Below are positions 56,219 to 64,000 of a stretch of 64,000 bases of DNA, piece by piece. Numbering within the stretch: position 1 is the first letter of the stretch; every line of letters starts with the position of its first letter. The stretch is taken from contig WVSL01000007.1 of assembly GCA_015689685.1 (NCBI GenBank), positions 120,114 through 184,113 of the forward strand. Reading direction: 5' to 3'. Under the pieces are notes generated by a model. That model ran no database searches, was not told where the DNA came from, and worked only from the letters and a program-made list of their open reading frames with translations. This DNA comes from Rhodobacterales bacterium HKCCE2091. Lineage in GTDB: Bacteria > Pseudomonadota > Alphaproteobacteria > Rhodobacterales > Rhodobacteraceae. A program made the translations under genes and the position numbers.

Positions 56219-57301
56219 TCAGGCCTTGGCGCCCTTCTTGCCGCCGCCGAGGATCGGGGCAGCGTCGGTGTCGAGCGGCCAGCGCGGGCGGGCTGGAAAG
56301 GCCAGCCCGTCGCGGTGCCCGGCCTTGTGCGCGATCAGCCCGGCATGTGCAATCATCGCGCCGTTGTCGGTGCAGAGCGCGAGCGGCGGCGCGACGAAGG
56401 GCAGCCCCGCATCCGTTACGACCGCCTCCAGCGCCGTGCGGATCGACCGGTTCGCGGCAACGCCCCCGGCCACGGCGAAGCCGGTGAGACCGCGTTCTGT
56501 TTCCAGCGCACGGGCCGATTTCGCCGCCAGCACGTCGGTCATCGCGGCCTGGAATCCCGCGGCGAGATCCGCGCGGTCGGTTTCCGTCAGCCCGCCCCGG
56601 TCGGCCACGATCCGGTCCCGCTGGCGCAGGATCGCGGTCTTGAGGCCGGAAAACGACATCTCCAGCCCCGGCCGGTCCAGCAGCGGGCGGGGCAGATCGA
56701 AGCGCGCGGGATCGCCGGACGCGGCACAGGCCTCCACCGCCGGGCCGCCGGGCTGGCCGAGGCCGAGCAGGCGGGCTGTCTTGTCGAACGCCTCGCCCGG
56801 CGCATCGTCGATGGTGCCGCCGAGGCGGGTGAAGTCGTCGGGGCCGCCGACCCGCAGGAACTGGCAGTGCCCGCCGGACACCAGGAGCATGAGATAGGGG
56901 AACCCGAGCCCGTGGGTCAGGCGCGGCGTCAGCGCATGACCGGCCAGGTGATTGACCGCGATCACGGGCTTCCGCGCCGCGAAGCCGATCCCCTTGGCCG
57001 TCATGACCCCGGCCAGGACGCCACCGATCAACCCCGGCCCCGCCGTGACCGCGATGGCGTCGATCCGGTCGAGCGGCACGCCGGCCTCCTCCAACGCGGC
57101 CTCGACCACGATATCGACCCGCTCCGCATGGGCGCGGGCGGCGATCTCGGGCACGACGCCGCCGAACGCCGCGTGCAGGTCCGACTGCGACAGGACCCGG
57201 TTCGACAGGATCTCCGGCCCCGTGTCACCGTCGCGCAGGACGGCCGCGGCGGTGTCATCGCAGCTCGTCTCGATACCGAGGATATGGATGGGCTCTGGCA
57301 A
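56219..57301 (-). CDS. tsaD: tRNA N6-adenosine threonylcarbamoyltransferase
   Basis: Transfers threonylcarbamoyl to A37 of tRNAs reading ANN codons, with TsaB and TsaE. The 360-residue protein has the ASKHA-type ATPase landmarks: [21 protein letters not shown] with the metal-binding histidines, [11 protein letters not shown] and [10 protein letters not shown]. No ATG is available near the start; I propose the TTG at 57301 (then [12 protein letters not shown]), with GGAAAA just upstream. It is divergent from hemD with a 54-bp gap. It ends 11 bp before the EVE gene in the same direction. Confidence 0.9.
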   Translation of the reverse strand: MPEPIHILGIETSCDDTAAAVLRDGDTGPEILSNRVLSQSDLHAAFGGVVPEIAARAHAERVDIVVEAALEEAGVPLDRIDAIAVTAGPGLIGGVLAGVMTAKGIGFAARKPVIAVNHLAGHALTPRLTHGLGFPYLMLLVSGGHCQFLRVGGPDDFTRLGGTIDDAPGEAFDKTARLLGLGQPGGPAVEACAASGDPARFDLPRPLLDRPGLEMSFSGLKTAILRQRDRIVADRGGLTETDRADLAAGFQAAMTDVLAAKSARALETERGLTGFAVAGGVAANRSIRTALEAVVTDAGLPFVAPPLALCTDNGAMIAHAGLIAHKAGHRDGLAFPARPRWPLDTDAAPILGGGKKGAKA

Positions 57302-57355
57302 GTTTTCCGGCGCGGTCGTGGACGGGTTCCCGCGGCGCAGGTAGCATCGCCGCCG

Positions 57356-58057
57356 ATGGCTGACAATGGCGCGCCCCTGATCCTTTTGACCCGCCCGTGC
57401 GCCCAGTCCGAGCGCTTCGCGGAAACGCTGCGAGGTCTCGCGGAGATCCGGATCGTGCCGCTGATGGAGATCGTGACGACCGGCCCGCTGCCCGATCTCT
57501 CCACCGCCGCCGGGCTGATCTTCACCTCTGAGAACGGCGTCCGCGCCTTTGCGGAGCTTTCGCCGCGCCGCGACCTGCCGTCCTGGGCGGTCGGAGGGCG
57601 GACCCGGGCGGCGGCGGAGGCGATCGGGCTGGTGGCGCGGGAGGGCGGCGGCACCGCGGATACGCTGGTGGACGCCATTCTTGTCGCGCCGCCGGATCGC
57701 GGGCGGCTCTGGCACCTGCGCGGGACCCATGCGACCGGGGACGTCGCGGCCCGGTTGAGAGATGCCGACCGCGATGCGGACGAGGCGGTGGTCTACGATC
57801 AACGGGCCTGCGCGCCGTCCGAACCGCTTGCCCCGCTCGCCGTCGGCCGCCGCGTCGTTGTGCCGCTGTTCTCGCCCCGCTCGGCCAGGTTGTTCGCCGG
57901 GGCCGTTGGGTCCGGGGATGGCGACTGGGTGCCGGTGTGCCTGTCCGAAGCAGTGGCGGCGGCGCTTCCCGACCGGCTGCGCCGCCGCGCCGCCGTCGCC
58001 GACTCGCCGGACGCCGCCGCCCTTGCCCGCTTGCTGCAGCGGCATATTTCCCCCTAG
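57356..58057 (+). CDS. hemD: Uroporphyrinogen-III synthase
   Basis: Converts hydroxymethylbilane to uroporphyrinogen III for haem and related tetrapyrroles. The 233-residue protein is a divergent HemD ([63 protein letters not shown]), a fold with low sequence conservation. The start is the ATG at 57356. It begins the hemD-Mic60-hemY cluster, whose order is conserved in alphaproteobacteria. Confidence 0.88.
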   Translation: MADNGAPLILLTRPCAQSERFAETLRGLAEIRIVPLMEIVTTGPLPDLSTAAGLIFTSENGVRAFAELSPRRDLPSWAVGGRTRAAAEAIGLVAREGGGTADTLVDAILVAPPDRGRLWHLRGTHATGDVAARLRDADRDADEAVVYDQRACAPSEPLAPLAVGRRVVVPLFSPRSARLFAGAVGSGDGDWVPVCLSEAVAAALPDRLRRRAAVADSPDAAALARLLQRHISP

Positions 58058-58151
58058 CCCTCCGGGGCGCCGACATGCCACGCTTGTGCGGGTGACTCGG
58101 CTCTGGCCCTGTCACCAGCGGCAAGGCGTTCGGTAGAAAGGACTTTCGACG

Positions 58152-59516
58152 GTGGCACGGGGCAAGAGGACAGAGACCGAACAGGACACCGGGGCAGAGA
58201 CCGAAGCACAGGACGACACCCCCGCAACGGCCGAGACCGACACCGTGGAAACCGGCGACGCGGCGGATGTCGAGGCGGCCCTCGCCCCCCGGCGCGACCC
58301 CGGGGACACGAGCGAAACCGACACCGGCGAAGACCCCACCGATAGCGACACCCCGGAGACCGTCGCGACCGACGACGACGACGTGACCGCGCCTGACGAG
58401 CCCGACCGCGCGGCAGAGGACGAGGGCGCGCCCGTTGCCGCCACCCCCACCATCACCGCCCATCCCGACCGGCAGGTGTCGGGCCCCGGTTTCCTGCCGC
58501 TCCTGTTCGGCGGCATCCTCGCGGGCGCCATCGGTTACGGCGCCGGCTACCTCGTGTTCCATCCCGGCGCATCCTTCGATGTCGTCCGCATGGCCGAACT
58601 GACCTCCACCGTTTCCGCGCAGGGCGAGGCCATCGACGAGTTGTCGACCCGCACGCAGGCGCTGGCCGAGGCCGCGCCGCCGGATGTCGACCTGTCCGCG
58701 CTGGAAACCGGGATCGCGGATCTCCAGTCCGCGTTGAGCGACATGGGCGAGCGGATCGACGAGATCGACGGCGCGCTGTCCGGCATCGACACCCGCGTGT
58801 CCGATCTCGAGGATCGCCCGGTCCTGACCGGCGAGGCCGGGACCGACGAGGCCGCCGTCGCGGCAGCGATGGACCGCCTGCGCGCGGAACTGGGCGAACA
58901 GCGCGACGCCAACGAGGCGCTGGCGGAGCGCGTCCAGACGCTTGCCGACGAGGCCGAGGCCCGCGTGGCCGAGGCCGAACAGCGCATCGCGGACGCGGAG
59001 GCGCGGGCGGAGGCGTCGATGGGCGAGGCCTCGGCGCAGGCCGCGCTGTCGGAACTTCGCATCGCGGTCGCGGCCGGAACGCCCTTCGCCGCCGCCCTGG
59101 CCGATCTGCCGGGAACCGGGGAGGATCTGCCCGCACCGCTGGCCGAGGTTGCCGAGACCGGCATCCCGACGCTGGAGGAACTGCAATCCCGCTTCCCCGC
59201 CGCCGCCCGCGCGGCGCTGCCCATCGCCATCCGCGAAACCGCGGGCGATACCGCAAGCGACCGTGTGACCGCGTTCCTGCGCAGCCAGGTCGGCGGCCGG
59301 TCGCTGGAACCGCGCGAAGGCGACGACCCCGACGCGATCCTGTCGCGCGCGGGTGCGGCCGTCGAGGTCGGCGACCTGGACGCCGCGCTCGCCGAGATCG
59401 CCGCGCTGCCCGAACCGGCGCAGGCCGCGATGTCGGACTGGATCGCGATGGCCGAGCAGAGGGCGGAGGCGCTGACCGCGCTCGAAAGCCTGTCCTCCGC
59501 GCTCGGCGGCAACTGA
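58152..59516 (+). CDS. Mitofilin/Mic60-like membrane protein (COG4223 type)
   Basis: A 454-residue inner-membrane protein with a long acidic N-terminus (to about residue 105), one transmembrane helix (FLPLLFGGILAGAIGYGAGYLVF), a coiled-coil periplasmic region rich in Ala/Glu/Asp (145-300), and a C-terminal mitofilin-like helical domain (about 310-454). The neighbourhood between hemD and hemY is the known position of alphaproteobacterial Mic60, which shapes intracytoplasmic membranes. The start is GTG at 58152 with AAAGGA upstream. The stop overlaps the hemY ribosome-binding site. Confidence 0.85.
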   Translation: MARGKRTETEQDTGAETEAQDDTPATAETDTVETGDAADVEAALAPRRDPGDTSETDTGEDPTDSDTPETVATDDDDVTAPDEPDRAAEDEGAPVAATPTITAHPDRQVSGPGFLPLLFGGILAGAIGYGAGYLVFHPGASFDVVRMAELTSTVSAQGEAIDELSTRTQALAEAAPPDVDLSALETGIADLQSALSDMGERIDEIDGALSGIDTRVSDLEDRPVLTGEAGTDEAAVAAAMDRLRAELGEQRDANEALAERVQTLADEAEARVAEAEQRIADAEARAEASMGEASAQAALSELRIAVAAGTPFAAALADLPGTGEDLPAPLAEVAETGIPTLEELQSRFPAAARAALPIAIRETAGDTASDRVTAFLRSQVGGRSLEPREGDDPDAILSRAGAAVEVGDLDAALAEIAALPEPAQAAMSDWIAMAEQRAEALTALESLSSALGGN

Positions 59517-59529
59517 GGAGGGGCGCGGC

Positions 59530-61050
59530 ATGATGCTCTGGTCCCTTCTCAAGATCGTCGTCTTCGTCGTCATCGTGGCGGCGCTGACCCTCGGCGCGGG
59601 CTATCTCCTGGAACTGGGCGACGTGGTGCTGGTCACCGTCGGCGGCCGGGAATTCGCGCTGACACCGCTGGTGGCGGTGATCGTGGCGCTCCTCCTGCTG
59701 CTCGCCGTCTGGCTCATCATCCGGCTGGCCGGGTTGCTGGTCGCCACGCTGCGCTTTCTCAACGGCGACGAGACCGCGATTTCCCGCTACTTCAACCGCC
59801 GCGCCGAGAAACGGGGCTACGACGCGCTGTCCGACGGTATCATGGCGCTCGCCGCGGGCGAGGGGCGGCTCGCGATCCGCAAGGCGCAGCGTGCCGAAAG
59901 CTACCTGCACAGGCCCGATCTGACCAACCTCGTGATCGCGCAGGGGGCCGAGATGGTGGGCGACACCGCGCTCGCCACCGAAACGCTCAAGCAGATGGTC
60001 CAGCACGACCGCACCCGCTTCGTCGGCATCCGCGGCCTCATCAAGCAGAAGCTTCAGCAGGGCGACACCGACACCGCGATGAAGCTGGCCGAGAAGGCAC
60101 TGGCGATCCGCCCGCAGAACGCCGAGGTGCAGGACCTGCTGCTCGGGCTCCAGACCCGGGACGAGGACTGGAAGGGCGCCCGCAAGACCCTGACCGCCAA
60201 GCTGAAGGCCGGGAACCTGCCGCGCGACGTCCACAAGCGCCGCGACGCCGTGCTGGCGCTGGCCCACGCCCGTGACGCACTGGCCGAGGGCAAGATCGAC
60301 ACCGCGCGGGCCGAGGCCTACGAGGCCAACCGGCTGTCGCCGCACCTCGTGCCCGCCGCGGTCATGGCCGCACGAATGAGCGTTGAGGAAGGCAAGCCCC
60401 GCGCCGCGACCCGCATCCTCAAGAAGGCGTGGGAGGTCGCGCCGCATCCCGACCTCGCCGCCGCCTTTGCCGCGATCGAACCCGGCGAAACGCCCGAGGC
60501 ACGGCTGAAGCGGTTCCGCCCGCTTCTCGCCAGGCACCCTGAGGCGGTCGAGACGCGGCTTCTGAATGCCGAACTGCTGATTGCCGCCGACAATTTCGAC
60601 AAGGCCCGCAAGGTGCTCGGCCCGCTGCCGGAAAGCGACCCGGACGCGCGGACGCTGACCCTGATGGCGGCGATCGAACGCGGCACCGGCGGCGAGGACC
60701 GGCTGGTCCGCGCCTGGCTCGCCAAGGCGGTGACCGCGCCCCGCGGTCCGCAGTGGATGTGCAGCAACTGCGGCCACGTCCACGCCGACTGGCGGCCGAC
60801 CTGCGAGAATTGCGACAGCTTCGACACCCTGGAATGGGAAACGCCGAAGCAGAGCGAGGCCGCGCTGTCCGGCGCCGCGCACATGCTGCCCCTGATCGTC
60901 GGCGCGCTGGAGGACCGGCGCGAGGAGGAAACCGCGGCGGAGGATGCGCCCCCCGATGAGGCCGTAGACCTGCCCGCCGAGGTCGCCGCGACCGAGGATG
61001 CCGAGGTGATCGAGACCGGCGACACCGAAGCGGAATCCGCTCGAAATTAG
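59530..61050 (+). CDS. hemY: HemY-like protein with TPRs and a C-terminal zinc ribbon
   Basis: A 506-residue protein of the HemY_N type: two N-terminal hydrophobic segments (about residues 5-27 and 42-72), a TPR solenoid, and a C-terminal four-cysteine ribbon CSNCGHVHADWRPTCENC (C411, C414, C425, C428), then an acidic tail. The ribbon recalls the rubredoxin-like domain of LapB. This HemY is not the protoporphyrinogen oxidase of the same name. It follows Mic60 by 13 bp and may work with it as a membrane-shaping or tetrapyrrole-linked scaffold. Confidence 0.86.
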   Translation: MMLWSLLKIVVFVVIVAALTLGAGYLLELGDVVLVTVGGREFALTPLVAVIVALLLLLAVWLIIRLAGLLVATLRFLNGDETAISRYFNRRAEKRGYDALSDGIMALAAGEGRLAIRKAQRAESYLHRPDLTNLVIAQGAEMVGDTALATETLKQMVQHDRTRFVGIRGLIKQKLQQGDTDTAMKLAEKALAIRPQNAEVQDLLLGLQTRDEDWKGARKTLTAKLKAGNLPRDVHKRRDAVLALAHARDALAEGKIDTARAEAYEANRLSPHLVPAAVMAARMSVEEGKPRAATRILKKAWEVAPHPDLAAAFAAIEPGETPEARLKRFRPLLARHPEAVETRLLNAELLIAADNFDKARKVLGPLPESDPDARTLTLMAAIERGTGGEDRLVRAWLAKAVTAPRGPQWMCSNCGHVHADWRPTCENCDSFDTLEWETPKQSEAALSGAAHMLPLIVGALEDRREEETAAEDAPPDEAVDLPAEVAATEDAEVIETGDTEAESARN

Positions 61051-61056
61051 GTCTGG

Positions 61057-61076
61057 GCAAGCCCGGCGGGGCTTGC
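61057..61076 (+). terminator. Hairpin after hemY
   Basis: GCAAGCCC and GGGCTTGC form an 8-bp stem with loop GGCG, six bases after the hemY stop and 15 bases before tRNA-Thr. The U-tract is absent. Confidence 0.45.
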
Positions 61077-61091
61077 TAAACGGCGGTCCGG

Positions 61092-61167
61092 GCCGGTGTA
61101 GCTCAGCTGGTAGAGCACGTCATTCGTAATGATGGGGTCGGGGGTTCGAGTCCCTTCACCGGCACCA
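61092..61167 (+). tRNA. tRNA-Thr (anticodon CGT)
   Basis: Standard 76-base cloverleaf: acceptor GCCGGTG with CACCGGC, D-arm GCTC...GAGC, anticodon stem CGTCA/TGATG with loop TTCGTAA and anticodon CGT, T-arm with GTTCGAGTC, and an encoded CCA end. It reads ACG. Confidence 0.96.
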
Positions 61168-61350
61168 CCCCAGTCGCCAGGCAGTCGATCCGAACCTCCC
61201 TCGTGAGGGCTGGATCTGTGTTCCGACTGCGGCACCCTGAAAACGTCGTCCGCCGCTCCGCTTTCTGCCCGGTTCCTGACCGCCGTGCCTGCTTCAGTGC
61301 CAGCGAGATGTTCGCGGGCGTTCCTGAGCAGCATCTACGGTTGTCATCCA

Positions 61351-61378
61351 TGATATATCAGTCGAATATCTCGACTGA
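61351..61378. promoter_or_regulatory. Two overlapping palindromes upstream of the FAD-oxidase operon
   Basis: TGATATATCA (61351-61360) is a perfect palindrome. TCAGTCGA and TCGACTGA (61358-61378) form an inverted repeat with a five-base spacer. They share TCA and end 28 bp before the GTG start. Together they look like binding sites for one or two dimeric repressors, for example GntR-type. Confidence 0.6.
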
Positions 61379-61405
61379 GCTCATCTCCGACCAGCGCAGC
61401 CCCCC

Positions 61406-62722
61406 GTGACCACCACCTTCAAGACCACCATTTACTGGGCCGACCGGGGCCGCGAAGCGCATCGCTTCGCGCCGCTCGAATCCGATGTCGCTGCAGAGAT
61501 CGCGGTGATCGGCGGCGGGATCCTGGGGGCCTCGACCGCGTTGCACCTCGCGGAGGCCCGCCGGGACGTGGCGCTTGTCGAGGCAGGTGACATCGGCCAC
61601 GGCGCATCGGGCCGTAACACCGGGTTCGTCGTCCCGAGCCTGAAAAGCTTGCTCGGTCCCGAGGACGTGGAACGGGCGCTCGGACCGGTCCACGCAGAGC
61701 GCCTGCTGCGGCTCGTCGCCGGATCCGGGAACACGGTCTTCGACCTCGTGGATCGCCACGGCATCGACTGCGACGCGATCCGCAGCGGATGGTTGCAAGC
61801 GGGGCATTCGGAGGCCGCGGAGACGATGCTGGAGGCACGCCTTCCCCGGCTGCGCGACATGGGGGTGGCGGTCGAGTTCTGCGACCGGGCGCGGATGCAG
61901 GCGATGACCGGCCTGCCCTGGGTTCACGGCGGTCACTACCTTCCGTCCGGCGGACAGATCGACCCGCTGGCCTACGTTCGCGGGCTGGCCTTCGCGGCGG
62001 AGCGGGCCGGGGCGCGGGTCCACGCCCACAGCCCAGCGACGGCGATCCGGCCCGACGGGTCCGGCTGGCGGGTGGAGACACCCCGCGGGGCGATCCGGGC
62101 CGAACGCGTGATCCTCGCGACCAACGCGATGGTCGGCCGGCTGATCCCGGCGCTGGCCCGGTCCATCGTGCCCGTTCGGGTGTTCCAGGTCACATCCGAA
62201 CCGCTGCCGGACGATGCGCGGCGGCGTATTCTTCCGGCCGGCGCGCCCGTCACCGATACCCGCCGCCACACCTTCGCCCTGCGCTGGAGCCCCGATGGCC
62301 GGCTGATGACCGGCGGCATGGTGCCACCCGGCTTCGACCGCGCAGGCGCCGCTGTTCGCCGCTTTGCTCGCCGGCTTGCCGCGCAAGTGCCGGGCCTGGG
62401 CGAGATCCGCCCGTCCCATGTCTGGTCGGGCCGGATCGCGGTCACGCTCGATGCGCTGCCGCGGATGATCGAACTCGCGCCCGGACTCCATGGCGCCATC
62501 GGCTGCAACGGGCGCGGCGTCGCGCTGACCTCCGCCCTCGGTCGGGAACTCGCGGGATGGTATGCCTCCGGCGGAGAGACCAGCTTCGTCCTGCCGATCA
62601 CCCCGCCCCGCCCGGTGCCCTTCGCCCGGCTTTCCGGCCTCGGGCCACACCTGGCGCTGCCGTGGCTGGAGATGCGCGATGCTATGGAAATCCGGCCGTC
62701 GGGCCGCAACCGACCCCTGTGA
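61406..62722 (+). CDS. FAD-dependent amine/amino-acid oxidase (PuuB/DadA-like)
   Basis: A 438-residue DAO-family flavoprotein. The FAD-binding GGGILGASTALHLAE motif lies near residues 34-48, followed by VALVEAGDIGHGASGRNTGFVVP, the GASGRN arrangement of gamma-glutamylputrescine oxidases and related enzymes. It probably oxidises a secondary amine or D-amino acid. The start is a GTG at 61406 without a good ribosome-binding site. It leads an operon with a cupin and a creatininase-family hydrolase, which points to a nitrogen-compound breakdown route. Confidence 0.83.
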   Translation: MTTTFKTTIYWADRGREAHRFAPLESDVAAEIAVIGGGILGASTALHLAEARRDVALVEAGDIGHGASGRNTGFVVPSLKSLLGPEDVERALGPVHAERLLRLVAGSGNTVFDLVDRHGIDCDAIRSGWLQAGHSEAAETMLEARLPRLRDMGVAVEFCDRARMQAMTGLPWVHGGHYLPSGGQIDPLAYVRGLAFAAERAGARVHAHSPATAIRPDGSGWRVETPRGAIRAERVILATNAMVGRLIPALARSIVPVRVFQVTSEPLPDDARRRILPAGAPVTDTRRHTFALRWSPDGRLMTGGMVPPGFDRAGAAVRRFARRLAAQVPGLGEIRPSHVWSGRIAVTLDALPRMIELAPGLHGAIGCNGRGVALTSALGRELAGWYASGGETSFVLPITPPRPVPFARLSGLGPHLALPWLEMRDAMEIRPSGRNRPL

Positions 62723-62732
62723 AAGGAACGAC

Positions 62733-63101
62733 ATGAGCGACGATCAGATCCGCTGGTCCCGGCAGGCCGACGTGGAACGGACATGGGTCCACGAGGGCCA
62801 GGAATTCAGCCACCGACTCATCACCAACAAGCTTCACGGCGCACCGATGTCGTTCCACATCACGACTTACATGCCGCATTTCGACACGATGGTCGAAGGC
62901 GACGGCGTTCACGAGGTGGTCCTTTACTGCCTGCACGGCTGGTCCGACCAGATCGTGGATTCCACCGGCAAGACGCATCACTTCGTGCAGGGCGACGCGA
63001 TCTACCTGCCGAAGGTCTACCGCTATCGCCACGTCATCGGCGAGGCCGGACTGGTGGTCGCGGTATGCTCGGTCCCGTCGAAGGAAGCGGGGGACATGTG
63101 A
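62733..63101 (+). CDS. Cupin domain-containing protein
   Basis: A 122-residue single-domain cupin. The two motifs appear as HEVVLYCLHGWSDQIVD (near residues 68-84) and GDAIYLPKVYRYRHVIGEAG, though several of the usual metal His/Glu positions are shifted. GAAAGGAACG precedes the ATG at 62733. It lies 10 bp after the FAD oxidase and overlaps the next gene by TGATG, so it should act in the same pathway, perhaps as an isomerase, dioxygenase or sensor. Confidence 0.8.
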   Translation: MSDDQIRWSRQADVERTWVHEGQEFSHRLITNKLHGAPMSFHITTYMPHFDTMVEGDGVHEVVLYCLHGWSDQIVDSTGKTHHFVQGDAIYLPKVYRYRHVIGEAGLVVAVCSVPSKEAGDM

Positions 63102-63943
63102 TGGACCTGCCCGGGCGCAACTGGCGGGACCTGACCCGCGCCGAACTCGCCGCCGCGCGGGATGCCGGGGCGCTGGTGCTGGTCCCGACCGGCGCGATCG
63201 AGCAGCACGCCGATCACCTGCCGGTCGACACCGACACGCGGCTCGCCACCGCCGTCGCCGAGCGGGCGGCGGCGCAGGCCGAGAGTCCGGTCATCGTCGC
63301 GCCCACAGCCGCGATCGGCTTTTCGCCGCATCACCTGAGCCTGACGGGGACGCTGAGCCATCGCCTTTCGACCTACCTCGCGATGCTGTCCGAAACCGCC
63401 CGGACGATCCTGTCGGCCGGATTTCCGCGCGTGCTGTTCGTGAACGGCCACGGCGGAAACTCCGCGCCGCTCGCTGCGCTCTGCGGGGAACTCGTGACCG
63501 ACGGCCACCCGGTCGGCGCGGTCGACTACTTCGCGCCGTCGACGGCGGAGTGGGTGCCCATGCTGACCGGCGCTTTCGAAGGCGTCGGCCATGCCTGCGA
63601 GTACGAAACCGCGCTGGTTCTCGCCCTCGCAGACCCGGACCACGCGGCGCGGGTGGCGGCGAAGGCGCGCGACCTGCCGCCGCGCCTGACGCAACCGTGG
63701 ATCGCGCCGGGCGCCACCGACGACCCGATCTCGCGGAACGGCGCACGCTGGCCCGCGATCTTCCACGCCGACGACTGCGGCTACTACGGCGATCCCGCGG
63801 CGGCGACGGCCGAAACCGGGGCGCGGATGCTGGAGGCGACGGTCGCCGGGCTGGCGCGGTTCATCGGCGAATTCGCGGCCGTTCCGCTGCGCGTCGGGAT
63901 CGCGCCGGACCCGGGTACGCCGGGGATCGACCGGCCGGGCTGA
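63101..63943 (+). CDS. Creatininase family amidohydrolase
   Basis: A 280-residue metal-dependent hydrolase of the creatininase/MftE fold. It has E34 and H36 in GAIEQHADHLP, D45 in VDTDT, His117 in VNGHGGN, and a Glu in HACEYETALVL that fits the remaining metal ligand. These match the creatininase metal sites. Members open cyclic amides such as creatinine or formamides. The start overlaps the cupin stop. It is the last gene of the operon and ends two bases from a clipped gene on the other strand. Confidence 0.87.
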   Translation: MDLPGRNWRDLTRAELAAARDAGALVLVPTGAIEQHADHLPVDTDTRLATAVAERAAAQAESPVIVAPTAAIGFSPHHLSLTGTLSHRLSTYLAMLSETARTILSAGFPRVLFVNGHGGNSAPLAALCGELVTDGHPVGAVDYFAPSTAEWVPMLTGAFEGVGHACEYETALVLALADPDHAARVAAKARDLPPRLTQPWIAPGATDDPISRNGARWPAIFHADDCGYYGDPAAATAETGARMLEATVAGLARFIGEFAAVPLRVGIAPDPGTPGIDRPG

Positions 63944-63945
63944 GG

Positions 63946-64000
63946 TCAGCCAATCTCCTCCAACCGCCTGTCCAGTCGTTGCATCATCGTGTCGACCTCG
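63946..64000 (-). CDS. C-terminal fragment of an unidentified gene (clipped by window edge)
   Basis: Read leftward, an open frame covers the last 55 bases and ends in TGA at 63946-63948. It encodes EVDTMMQRLDRRLEEIG, a plausible helical C-terminus. It converges on the creatininase gene with a two-base gap. Nothing else can be said; a regulator of the operon would be a typical neighbour, but that is speculation. Confidence 0.45.
   Translation of the reverse strand, partial: EVDTMMQRLDRRLEEIG

Overview
The window is a GC-rich, gene-dense stretch of an alphaproteobacterial chromosome, most likely from Rhodobacterales (Rhodobacteraceae/Roseobacteraceae). This rests on the petABC (fbcFBC) operon, a TPP-riboswitch thiBPQ operon, the frcBCA-type sugar transporter with a ROK repressor, the tsaD / hemD-Mic60-hemY neighbourhood, the mutT-argJ-ppiC / secA arrangement, and many operons joined by ATGA or TGATG overlaps. 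I see no insertion sequence, prophage, integrase, CRISPR array or rRNA. Two tRNA genes are present. I cannot name the genus.

Layout. 1-4.0 kb: a leftward thioesterase, MFS transporter, murein endopeptidase and clipped-gene operon, then yggT and a secreted MsrA facing each other. 4.1-7.9 kb: adenine deaminase overlapping AMP nucleosidase (adenine salvage), then HU. 8.0-11 kb: SDR, EamA permease, CcdA plus a periplasmic thioredoxin. 11-12.5 kb: two paralogous leftward surface proteins, one with a Flp-pilin-like N-terminus. 12.5-20 kb: aroC, the riboswitch-controlled thiamine importer, and cytochrome bc1. 20-27 kb: a degenerate AroE-family protein opposite malonyl-CoA synthetase, a GNAT/GST/small protein operon, a PaiB-type protein, mtaB-dapF and tRNA-Lys.

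27-40 kb: an AraC regulator opposite a Gfo/Idh oxidoreductase; an arsenate operon made of an ArsR-ArsC fusion, a GAPDH and ArsJ; a thioesterase; a ROK repressor with a perfect 19-bp palindrome before frcBCA; an LLM flavoprotein; L-serine dehydratase; and a 45-residue protein. 40-46 kb: mutT, argJ and a parvulin opposite secA. 46-49.4 kb: two paralogous GcvA-type LysR genes, each divergent from a short Arg-rich gene, then an HD phosphohydrolase and a small secreted protein.

49.5-64 kb: ahcY coupled to a glycosyltransferase-like gene and a sulfotransferase; two secreted PRC-barrel proteins; DUF2853; AlaE; EVE; TsaD; the hemD-Mic60-hemY operon; tRNA-Thr; and a FAD oxidase-cupin-creatininase operon behind a palindromic operator. 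Most genes are housekeeping. The least explained parts are the duplicated LysR/small-gene units, the pilin-like surface protein pair, the AroE-like protein lacking its catalytic residues, the DapF with a Cys-to-Ser change, the tandem PRC-barrel proteins, and several unassigned palindromes.
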